From Pseudoalteromonas gelatinilytica (GTDB taxonomy: Bacteria > Pseudomonadota > Gammaproteobacteria > Enterobacterales > Alteromonadaceae), in NCBI RefSeq assembly GCF_001641615.1, contig NZ_LRRU01000022.1, forward strand, positions 310,001 to 374,000: a DNA stretch of 64,000 nucleotides, given 5' to 3'. The notes beneath the pieces are model-generated. The model was not told the origin of the DNA, did not search any database, and saw nothing but the letters and a program-made list of their open reading frames with translations. Each line of letters begins with the position of its first letter. The stretch's first letter is position 1. This document shows positions 1 to 7,065 of the stretch, one piece after another. A program made the position numbers and the translations under genes.

Positions 1-449
1 CAATCGTTGTTGGCTTTAACGTTCGTGCTGATGCATCAGCTCGTAAAGTTATTGAGTCAGAAAACCTAGACTTACGTTACTACAGCGTTATCTACAGCCT
101 GATTGAAGAAGTTAAACAAGCGATGTCAGGTATGCTTGCACCAGAATTTAAGCAAGAGATCATTGGTCTTGCTGAAGTTCGTGACGTGTTCAAGTCACCT
201 AAGATTGGTGCAATCGCAGGTTGTATGGTTACTGAAGGTATCGTTAAGCGTAGCGCGCCTATCCGTGTACTTCGTGATAACGTGGTTATCTATGAAGGTG
301 AACTTGAGTCACTACGTCGCTTTAAAGATGACGTACAAGAAGTTCGTAACGGTATGGAATGTGGTATCGGCGTTAAGAACTACAACGATGTTAAAGTTGG
401 CGACCAAATCGAGGTATTCGAGACGGTTGAAGTACAACGTTCACTTTAA
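1..449 (+). CDS. infB: Translation initiation factor IF-2, C-terminal fragment
   Basis: The open frame enters from the left edge (frame beginning at base 3) and stops at 447-449, so only about the last 148 residues are present. The visible protein begins IVVGFNVRADASARKV and runs through the IF2 domain that carries EEVKQAMSGML, the APEFKQEI segment and the closing beta-barrel domain C2 that binds initiator fMet-tRNA. IF-2 is the GTPase that places fMet-tRNA on the 30S subunit and promotes subunit joining. The GTP-binding domain lies outside the window. It is followed by rbfA, truB, rpsO and pnp, the standard gammaproteobacterial order. Identification rests on the conserved C-terminal sequence plus synteny. 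Confidence 0.95.
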   Translation, partial: IVVGFNVRADASARKVIESENLDLRYYSVIYSLIEEVKQAMSGMLAPEFKQEIIGLAEVRDVFKSPKIGAIAGCMVTEGIVKRSAPIRVLRDNVVIYEGELESLRRFKDDVQEVRNGMECGIGVKNYNDVKVGDQIEVFETVEVQRSL

Positions 450-470
450 TTTCGTTTAAGTCACTATTTT

Positions 471-493
471 AAATGGGGGCCTAGCCCCCATTT
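471..493 (+). terminator. Hairpin after infB, possible attenuator or terminator
   Basis: A perfect 10-bp stem (AAATGGGGGC / GCCCCCATTT) with a 3-nt CTA loop lies 21 bases after the infB stop. The downstream T-run is weak (TTTGTGTATT), so partial termination or mRNA stabilisation between infB and rbfA is as likely as full termination. Confidence 0.6.
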
Positions 494-559
494 GTGTATT
501 CGTAATTAAATTAACTTATTCTTTAACATCAATAAGTTATTATTTTAGAGTGAAATGAA

Positions 560-964
560 ATGAGAGAATTTTCTCGCACTGATCGTGTTGCACAGCAAAT
601 TCAAAAAGAGATTGCTGTTATTCTTCAACGCGAAATCAAAGATCCACGCTTAGGCATGGTGACAGTGTCTGCGGTTGAGGTATCTCGCGACTTATCTTAC
701 GCAAAAGTATTTATCACAGTGTTTAACACTGACGATGAAGATAAAGCCAAGCAAAGCGCTAAAATCTTAAATGAAGCAACGGGTTATATTCGTTCTTTAT
801 TAGGTAAACGCATTCGTGCGCGCATCATGCCTGAGCTACGTTTTGTTATTGATAACTCGCTTATGGAAGGTATGCGTATTTCAAACTTGGTTGACTCAGT
901 TATCCGTGAAGACAATGCTAAGCATGTAGACGAAGACGGCAGCGAAGAAGGCACTAAAGACTAA
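560..964 (+). CDS. rbfA: Ribosome-binding factor A
   Basis: 134 residues, the usual length. The N terminus (MREFSRTDRVAQQIQKEIAVILQ) and the RDLSYAKVFITVF strand are characteristic of RbfA, a small KH-fold protein that binds the 30S subunit and is needed for late 16S rRNA 5'-end maturation and cold adaptation. The C terminus is acidic (DEDGSEEGTKD), as usual. The stop codon overlaps the truB start by one base (TAATG at 962-966), which points to translational coupling. The ATG at 560 has only a weak purine stretch upstream, but it gives the family N terminus. Confidence 0.97.
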   Translation: MREFSRTDRVAQQIQKEIAVILQREIKDPRLGMVTVSAVEVSRDLSYAKVFITVFNTDDEDKAKQSAKILNEATGYIRSLLGKRIRARIMPELRFVIDNSLMEGMRISNLVDSVIREDNAKHVDEDGSEEGTKD

Positions 965-1908
965 TGGCTAGACGCAGTAAAGGTCGTGCTATTGACGGCA
1001 TCTTATTACTTAATAAGCCGCAAGGTATTTCATCGAACAAAGCATTGCAGCAAGCAAAGGGAATTTACTTTGCTCAAAAAGCAGGCCACACCGGTGCGCT
1101 TGATCCGCTCGCGACGGGTATGCTGCCTATTTGTTTTGGTGAAGCGACTAAGTTTACCCAGTTCTTGCTTGATACTGATAAAACCTATGTTGTGCGCGCC
1201 AAACTTGGTGAGCGAACCACTACCTCTGATTCAGATGGTGAAGTGGTTGAAACGCGCGAAGTATCGGTCACGCGTGAACAATTAGCTGAGCAAATTGCCA
1301 GCTTCTTAGGTGAGTCGGATCAATATCCTTCGATGTACTCAGCGCTTAAATACCAAGGTCAGCCTTTGTATAAATATGCCCGTGAAGGCATTGAAGTACC
1401 CCGTAAGTGTCGAAAAATTAATGTATTTAGTTTAACGCTTGATGAGTTTGATGAAGCGAACAACGAAGTACAAATGACGGCACATGTGTCGAAAGGTACT
1501 TATATTCGTACTATTGTTGATGATTTAGGTGAAAAGCTCGGCTGTGGTGCGCATGTTATTATGCTGCATCGTAGTGCGGTAGGGCATTATCCAAGTGAGA
1601 AAATGGTTACCCTTGAGCAACTTGAAGAAAAGCTACAACAAGCGAAAGCTGATGATGTTGCGCCTTCAAGCTACCTCGATGAGTTATTACTGCCAATGGA
1701 TACTGCTTTGGTTGATTTACCTGTGATTGAAATTACCCAAGAGCAGGGCGTGGCATTTAGCCATGGTCAAACCGTGGTTATTGGTAAGCCTGTCCCCGAT
1801 GGTGTGGTTAAAGTCATGGCTGATGGCGTGTTCATTGGCACTGGTGAGCGTCATAAAGACGGCCACTTAAAATCAAAACGCGGTTTATCAAATCAACTAC
1901 CTGAGTAA
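964..1908 (+). CDS. truB: tRNA pseudouridine(55) synthase
   Basis: 314 residues. TruB isomerises U55 to pseudouridine in the T-loop of almost all tRNAs. The catalytic motif GHTGALDPLATG is present, with the nucleophilic aspartate at residue 47 and His42 nearby. The N-terminal GILLLNKPQGISSNKAL motif and the C-terminal PUA-like region (roughly residues 240-310) are also there. It is coupled to rbfA by a one-base overlap and precedes rpsO after a 110-base gap holding a promoter. No unusual features. Confidence 0.97.
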   Translation: MARRSKGRAIDGILLLNKPQGISSNKALQQAKGIYFAQKAGHTGALDPLATGMLPICFGEATKFTQFLLDTDKTYVVRAKLGERTTTSDSDGEVVETREVSVTREQLAEQIASFLGESDQYPSMYSALKYQGQPLYKYAREGIEVPRKCRKINVFSLTLDEFDEANNEVQMTAHVSKGTYIRTIVDDLGEKLGCGAHVIMLHRSAVGHYPSEKMVTLEQLEEKLQQAKADDVAPSSYLDELLLPMDTALVDLPVIEITQEQGVAFSHGQTVVIGKPVPDGVVKVMADGVFIGTGERHKDGHLKSKRGLSNQLPE

Positions 1909-1916
1909 AGATTACC

Positions 1917-1945
1917 TTGTAGTTATGAGCAAAGCTGGGTAGAAT
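1917..1945 (+). promoter_or_regulatory. Candidate sigma-70 promoter for rpsO
   Basis: TTGTAG (1917-1922) and TAGAAT (1940-1945) are separated by 17 bases, followed by a C-rich discriminator ACGCCCCG. It sits just after the truB stop and about 75 bases before rpsO. This gives rpsO-pnp a promoter of its own within the larger infB cluster, as known in E. coli. Confidence 0.6.
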
Positions 1946-2018
1946 ACGCCCCGCTCAATCGTTTTGGCTGAATTAGTGATCGGCTAAAACACAATTTAAA
2001 TTAATTTTTGGAGTTACT

Positions 2019-2288
2019 ATGTCACTAAGCAATCAAGAAAAAGTTGAAATCATCGCTAAATTTGCACGCGCTGAAGGCGACACTGGTTCACCTGAAGTAC
2101 AAGTTGCACTTCTAACTTTCGATATCAACAAGCTTCAAGGTCACTTTGCTAGCCACAAGCACGACTTCCACTCACGTCGTGGTCTTCTTCGCAAAGTAAG
2201 CCAACGCCGTAAACTGCTTGACTACCTTAAAGGTAAAGACATTGCACGTTACACTGCGTTAATCCAAGAGCTTGGCCTACGTCGCTAA
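2019..2288 (+). CDS. rpsO: 30S ribosomal protein S15
   Basis: 89 residues, exactly the family length. The sequence MSLSNQEKVEIIAKF, the GSPEVQVALLT segment, and HFASHKHDFHSRRGLL (the 16S rRNA contact region) identify S15, a primary binder of the 16S central domain. The start has a good GGAG site (TTTTTGGAGTTACT) upstream. A strong terminator follows. In E. coli S15 represses its own translation through a leader pseudoknot. I did not identify a comparable structure in the 70-base leader here. Confidence 0.98.
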   Translation: MSLSNQEKVEIIAKFARAEGDTGSPEVQVALLTFDINKLQGHFASHKHDFHSRRGLLRKVSQRRKLLDYLKGKDIARYTALIQELGLRR

Positions 2289-2303
2289 GAACTAGATTAC
2301 GAG

Positions 2304-2330
2304 AAAAGGGGCTATTTAGCCCCTTTTTTT
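2304..2330 (+). terminator. Rho-independent terminator after rpsO
   Basis: AAAAGGGGCTA pairs with TAGCCCCTTTT and is followed by a run of T. It lies 16 bases after the rpsO stop. Confidence 0.9.
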
Positions 2331-2402
2331 GTGCGCGTATGAAAGGTATACTAGCGCACACCTAGGGAGTGGATGCTTCCTAGATATCAAAAAACATCAT
2401 TG

Positions 2403-2456
2403 CCAATTGTAGTACTTAATTGATTTTTCTTAAGTTTAATTAAGTACTGTAATTGG
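2403..2456 (+). promoter_or_regulatory. Long hairpin in the pnp leader, likely RNase III site
   Basis: Bases 2403-2421 pair with 2438-2456 along 19 positions (17 Watson-Crick plus two adjacent G-U pairs), around a 16-base loop. There is no T-run after it, so it is not a terminator. In E. coli the pnp leader folds into a long double-stranded hairpin that RNase III cuts, after which PNPase degrades the nick and represses its own translation. The position, about 75 bases before the pnp start, fits the same autoregulation. Confidence 0.7.
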
Positions 2457-2530
2457 TACTTTGATGGACTATTTTTTACCAATTCGGAGCACTGCTCTGA
2501 GTTGCTTTTACATTTAAAGGACATTTTTAA

Positions 2531-4660
2531 GTGCAAGCAATTATTAAAGAATTTCAACTAGGTCAACACACTGTGACCCTAGAAACGGGTGCTATCGCTC
2601 GTCAAGCTGACGGCGCAGTACTAGCAAGCATTGGCGACACTTCAGTATTAGTTACTGTTGTTGGTAAGCGTGATGCACAACCAGGTCAAGACTTCTTCCC
2701 ACTAACAGTTAACTACCAAGAGCGTATGTACGCTGCGGGTCGTATCCCTGGTGGTTTCCTTAAGCGTGAAGGTCGTCCAAACGATGGCGAAACGCTAATC
2801 GCTCGTCTAATCGACCGTCCAATCCGTCCACTTTTCCCAGACGGTTTCGTAAACGAAGTACAAGTAATCGCGACAGTTGTTTCTGTTAACCCAGAAATCC
2901 AACCTGACATGGTTGCTATGATTGGTACTTCAGCAGCACTTGCTATCTCTGGTATTCCATTCAATGGTCCTATCGGTGCATCACGTGTTGGTTTCATCAA
3001 CGGTGAATACGTACTTAACCCAACACTCGCTGAGCTTGAAGAAAGCCAATTAGACCTAGTTGTTGCTGGTACTGATAACGCAGTACTTATGGTTGAATCA
3101 GAAGCTGAAACGCTTTCTGAAGACGTAATGTTAGGTGCGGTTGTTTATGGTCATGAGCAATCTCAAGCTATCATCAACGCAATCAACGAGTTTAAAGCTG
3201 AGGCAGGTAAACCAGCTTGGGATTGGACTGCTCCAGAGAAAAACGTAACACTTGCTGAGAAAATCTCTGCAATCGCTGCTGAAAAAGTAGGTGAAGCATA
3301 CCGCATCACTGACAAAGTAGCGCGTAAAGAAGCGCTAGGTGTAGCGAAAGAAGAAGTCGTTGCTACATTAACAGCTGAACTTGCTGAAGGCGAAGAGCTA
3401 GATACGCAAGAAGTTGGCAAACTATTCGGTTCTTTAGAAAAAGAAATCGTTCGTGGCCGTATCATCGCTGGTGAAAAACGTATCGATGGTCGTGAACCAG
3501 ACATGGTTCGTGCACTAGACGTAATGACGGGTGTATTACCACGTACTCACGGTTCTGCAATCTTCACGCGTGGTGAGACGCAAGCACTTGTGACTGCAAC
3601 ACTTGGTACTGAGCGTGATTCACAGTTAATCGACGACTTAACAGGTACTAACAAGCATCACTTCATGCTTCACTACAACTTCCCTCCGTTCTGCGTAGGT
3701 GAAACAGGTTTCGTAGGTTCTCCTAAGCGTCGTGAAATCGGTCACGGTAACTTAGCTAAGCGTGGTATTGCTGCAGTATTACCAACATTAGCTGACTTCC
3801 CATATTCAATCCGTGTTGTTTCAGAAATCACTGAATCAAACGGTTCATCGTCTATGGCATCAGTATGTGGTACGTCACTAGCACTTATGAACGCGGGTGT
3901 ACCAATCAAAGCATCTGTTGCTGGTATCGCGATGGGTCTAGTAAAAGAAGGCGAAGATTTCGTTGTTCTTTCAGACATCTTAGGTGATGAAGATCACTTA
4001 GGTGACATGGACTTTAAAGTAGCAGGTACTTCAAACGGTATCACTGCACTACAAATGGATATCAAGATCGAAGGTATCACTAAAGAAATCATGCAAATCG
4101 CGCTTAAACAAGCGAAAGCTGCACGTCTACACATCTTAGGTGTAATGGATGAAGCGATTTCTGCTCCTTCTGAAGAGTTATCTCAATTCGCACCACGCAT
4201 CTACACAATGCAAATCCCTGCGAAGAAAATTGCTGAAGTTATCGGTAAAGGTGGCGCAACTATCCGTCAACTTACTGAAGAAACGGGCACAACGATTGAA
4301 ATCGAAGATGACGGTACAATCAAGATCGCTGCAACTGACGGCATGAGTGCAAACGAAGCTATCAAGCGTATCGAGCAATTAACTGCTGAACTAGAAGTAG
4401 GTGCTATCTACACTGGTAAAGTTGTACGTATCGTTGATTTCGGTGCGTTCGTTAACATCCTTCCGGGTAAAGACGGTCTAGTGCACATTTCACAAATCAG
4501 CACAGAGCGTGTTAACAACGTTACTGACCACCTAAGCGAAGGCCAAGAAGTTAAAGTTAAAGTTCTTGAAGTAGATCGCCAAGGTCGTGTACGTCTAAGC
4601 ATTAAAGAAGCAATGGAACCAGCTGCTGAAGAAAAAGCAGAAGAGCCAAAAGACGCTTAA
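2531..4660 (+). CDS. pnp: Polyribonucleotide nucleotidyltransferase (PNPase)
   Basis: 709 residues. PNPase degrades RNA 3'-to-5' by phosphorolysis and is a core part of the degradosome. Two RNase PH-like domains (about 1-220 and 310-545) flank an all-helical linker. They are followed by a KH domain (IPAKKIAEVIGKGGATIRQL, near 557-590) and an S1 domain (YTGKVVRIVDFGAFVNILPG, near 625-690). The RGETQ and GTSNGITALQMDIK blocks of the active core are present. The start is GTG at 2531, placed by AAAGGA at 2516-2521 and by the family N terminus MQAIIKEFQLG. It is preceded by a long leader hairpin and followed by a terminator. Confidence 0.98.
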   Translation: MQAIIKEFQLGQHTVTLETGAIARQADGAVLASIGDTSVLVTVVGKRDAQPGQDFFPLTVNYQERMYAAGRIPGGFLKREGRPNDGETLIARLIDRPIRPLFPDGFVNEVQVIATVVSVNPEIQPDMVAMIGTSAALAISGIPFNGPIGASRVGFINGEYVLNPTLAELEESQLDLVVAGTDNAVLMVESEAETLSEDVMLGAVVYGHEQSQAIINAINEFKAEAGKPAWDWTAPEKNVTLAEKISAIAAEKVGEAYRITDKVARKEALGVAKEEVVATLTAELAEGEELDTQEVGKLFGSLEKEIVRGRIIAGEKRIDGREPDMVRALDVMTGVLPRTHGSAIFTRGETQALVTATLGTERDSQLIDDLTGTNKHHFMLHYNFPPFCVGETGFVGSPKRREIGHGNLAKRGIAAVLPTLADFPYSIRVVSEITESNGSSSMASVCGTSLALMNAGVPIKASVAGIAMGLVKEGEDFVVLSDILGDEDHLGDMDFKVAGTSNGITALQMDIKIEGITKEIMQIALKQAKAARLHILGVMDEAISAPSEELSQFAPRIYTMQIPAKKIAEVIGKGGATIRQLTEETGTTIEIEDDGTIKIAATDGMSANEAIKRIEQLTAELEVGAIYTGKVVRIVDFGAFVNILPGKDGLVHISQISTERVNNVTDHLSEGQEVKVKVLEVDRQGRVRLSIKEAMEPAAEEKAEEPKDA

Positions 4661-4696
4661 TGATGATTGAATAACCAGTTATTTACTGGATATAAG

Positions 4697-4724
4697 AAAA
4701 AGGGGCTGTTTAGCCCCTTTTTTT
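4697..4724 (+). terminator. Rho-independent terminator after pnp
   Basis: AAAAAGGGGCT and AGCCCCTTTTTTT form a stem ending in a T-run. It is close in sequence to the one after rpsO. Confidence 0.9.
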
Positions 4725-4788
4725 ATGCTTTAATGAAACCTATCCGCTTCGCCTTTGTCTACAGAGAATTCAGGTATTAAGGAATTTA

Positions 4789-5667
4789 ATGATTTTTAAA
4801 CACTTAGCATTGACCGCTGTGGCTATTTTTTCTTTAAGTGCATGTCAAACAACCTCACAACCTGAGTCAGTCCCTATTGTTAATGTGCCTTTCACTGCAC
4901 CTTTAGCGCCTGATTTTCGTAATGAAATTACAATTGCTCGTTATTCTGAATTATTAAATCGTGCTGATTTAAGTAGCGAACAACAAGCAAAACTTTATTA
5001 TGACCGTGGCGTATTATTTGACAGCTTAGGCATGTCGACATTGGCACGTATTGATTTTAATCGTGCAATTAAGCTCAAACCTGATTTAGCAGAGGTGTAT
5101 AACTTTTTAGGGATCCACCACACATTAATGCAGCAGTATGAGCAAGCGTATGAGTTTTTTGATTCAGCACTTGAATTAAATGAGCAGCATGAATATGCCT
5201 ACCTAAATCGTGGTATTGCGCTTTACTACGGTGAGCGTCCATTACTTGCACAAGATGATCTTCAGCAGTTCCTTAACCGTTCACCGAGTGATCCGTATCG
5301 TGTTTTATGGCTTTATTTAGCTCAATCAGAGGCCGATAAAGCACAAGCCTTGATTGATTTGAAAGCGAATGCACAAGGTGTTGATGAGTCGCAATGGGGC
5401 TATCAATTGCTGGCACTTTATTTAGGTGATATCAGTGAATTTGAATTCTTATCTGGCATCATCGAAGGCGTTACTTCCGAGCAAGAGTATGCGCATCGCC
5501 TGTGTGAAGCTTATTTCTACCTAGCTAAGTTACATCAAGCGGCGGGTAACGACTACCTCGCAGCTGATTACTTCAGACTTGCCCTTGCCACCAATGTGCA
5601 TGAATTTGTTGAATACAAATATGCCCGTTTAGAGCTTGAGTTAATGGCTGGTGAAAACGCAAGCTAA
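4789..5667 (+). CDS. nlpI: Lipoprotein NlpI, TPR adaptor of peptidoglycan hydrolysis
   Basis: 292 residues. The N-terminal signal MIFKHLALTAVAIFSLSAC ends in the lipobox LSAC with the lipidated cysteine at residue 19. The body carries tetratricopeptide repeats: YYDRGVLFDSLGMSTLARIDFNRAI, then VYNFLGIHHTLMQQYEQAYEFFDSAL, then AYLNRGIALYYG (shown here as start points of successive repeats). NlpI is an outer-membrane lipoprotein that delivers the spectrin-like protease Prc to the endopeptidase MepS and scaffolds cell-wall enzymes. Its place after pnp matches E. coli. The last 17 bases overlap the next gene in another frame, suggesting coupled translation. Confidence 0.93.
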   Translation: MIFKHLALTAVAIFSLSACQTTSQPESVPIVNVPFTAPLAPDFRNEITIARYSELLNRADLSSEQQAKLYYDRGVLFDSLGMSTLARIDFNRAIKLKPDLAEVYNFLGIHHTLMQQYEQAYEFFDSALELNEQHEYAYLNRGIALYYGERPLLAQDDLQQFLNRSPSDPYRVLWLYLAQSEADKAQALIDLKANAQGVDESQWGYQLLALYLGDISEFEFLSGIIEGVTSEQEYAHRLCEAYFYLAKLHQAAGNDYLAADYFRLALATNVHEFVEYKYARLELELMAGENAS

Positions 5668-6853
5668 GTTTTTTTTTAGTGTTATTCTGATACTGAGCTT
5701 GGGGTGTATTTCAAGCTCAGTGCCTCGTTTTATTCCTGCCTATCTTTACTACGCGAACGTTAATCCTTCACAAGCAACGGCTATTTATTATCTTGCACCA
5801 AGTGCGATAAATGCCCAGCAATTAGAATTAAGTAACGCACAACTTCGACAGCTTGCACAGCTTAATGACAGTAGCGCAGCGTATCAACTTGCACTCAGGT
5901 TTTTACAACACGGGGATTACAAGGGGGCAAAACTATGGTGGCAGCCTTACTTTTCTGACTTCACAACCACACAGCAACTCACGTTATCAGATAAGCTTGT
6001 TGCAACAACGCAATGGCATGAACTCGCTCGCCTTTTTCAGGCCGGTCAATTACCACAGGGCAGTGCAAAACAGGCTTTTCTATTGCATCAAAAAATGCCG
6101 GTTGAGCAAATAACTTCTGCGTATGCGCAGCAACAACAGTTTGTGTTATCGGCTGTGCATTTACAGCCAAGTGATCAATGTCGGTTTAATGTTCTAATGA
6201 TGACAGATCACTACAAAGGCATCGCGACCTTAAAGCACTTTAAACAGCAATACACTAATAAACCTGAGCCAGCAAAGGGGAGCTTTTGTTTCACCGACAT
6301 TGTCTATGTGGCAGATACGTTTAACTGTGATGGCAGCAGTGGGGCACTGAGCTGTAACTGGCAAAATGCGGCAGCGCGTTCATGGCCTGCGGGGTTTGAT
6401 TTTATTGTCATGATGTCGCAGCAAGGAGCTGCAAATGTGCTTGGCGGGATCATGCATATCAACTCATCGCAATCTTATGCGGTGTTTTTACATGAGTTGA
6501 TGCACTTTAATGGTTTTGAAGATGAGTATGCGTTACCAGAGCAAAAACAGCAGTGGCTTTGTAAGCAGCAAGGGCAGGTTGCGCCCAATTTGTTTATTGC
6601 TAACCAATCTTCTCCTCCTAAAGGGTGGCAAAAGAGTCTCGCCTGTGGCAATAAAAAAGCGTATAAGCCCAGCCCTAACTGGTCAATTATGCAATACCAA
6701 ACGATGGGGTTGTCAGCGCAATATCGGCAACTTTGGCAAAAACAAATTAACCAGCCCTTAACACAGCCTGTTCGGTTTTCTGAATATTTTGCATTTTTAG
6801 GAGTAAAGCCTGTATTTACAACGGCTTCAAGAGAACAGAAATTTTCTGACTAA
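5651..6853 (+). CDS. Exported protein with HELMH zinc-protease-like motif, function unknown
   Basis: 400 residues. I do not recognise a named family. A hydrophobic N terminus (MKTQAKFFFSVILILSLGC) looks like a signal peptide. LSLGC at residue 19 is an imperfect lipobox. The N-terminal half (about 40-170) is helical with alternating short blocks resembling Sel1/TPR repeats. The C-terminal half holds FLHELMHFNGFEDEYAL, with HExxH at residues 281-285 and an Asp-Glu-Tyr six to eight residues later, like the HExxHxxGxxDEY arrangement of some secreted zinc peptidases. Cysteines at several points fit an exported protein. It overlaps nlpI by 17 bases, so it may act with NlpI at the envelope. Protease activity is an inference. 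Confidence 0.75.
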   Translation: MKTQAKFFFSVILILSLGCISSSVPRFIPAYLYYANVNPSQATAIYYLAPSAINAQQLELSNAQLRQLAQLNDSSAAYQLALRFLQHGDYKGAKLWWQPYFSDFTTTQQLTLSDKLVATTQWHELARLFQAGQLPQGSAKQAFLLHQKMPVEQITSAYAQQQQFVLSAVHLQPSDQCRFNVLMMTDHYKGIATLKHFKQQYTNKPEPAKGSFCFTDIVYVADTFNCDGSSGALSCNWQNAAARSWPAGFDFIVMMSQQGAANVLGGIMHINSSQSYAVFLHELMHFNGFEDEYALPEQKQQWLCKQQGQVAPNLFIANQSSPPKGWQKSLACGNKKAYKPSPNWSIMQYQTMGLSAQYRQLWQKQINQPLTQPVRFSEYFAFLGVKPVFTTASREQKFSD

Positions 6854-6895
6854 TCGTCTATTTATTGCTATTTTAGTATGCGAGTCGGTTAAAGT

Positions 6896-6923
6896 TTGAG
6901 CAAATAGGTCTGTCTCCTATAGA
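6896..6923 (+). promoter_or_regulatory. Candidate promoter for the mrp operon
   Basis: TTGAGC (6896-6901) and TATAGA (6918-6923) are 16 bases apart, about 145 bases before the mrpA start. A short inverted repeat GTCT/AGAC overlaps the -10. No other good pair was seen in the 212-base gap. Confidence 0.4.
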
Positions 6924-7065
6924 CAAAATAGCCCCTGATCAGTATAACTGTACGCACTATAAGCTTTTTTTGAAGCCAACTTTAAACCATCCAAATGAAC
7001 AGTACGCAACTAATTAAAACTAGCAGCAGTATTGATATTCTTATGACACTAAAAGGCTCCTAATT

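Noticed and set aside
2713..3978. Long minus-strand open frames inside pnp
   Set aside because: Codon-bias shadows of a highly expressed gene, without start signals.
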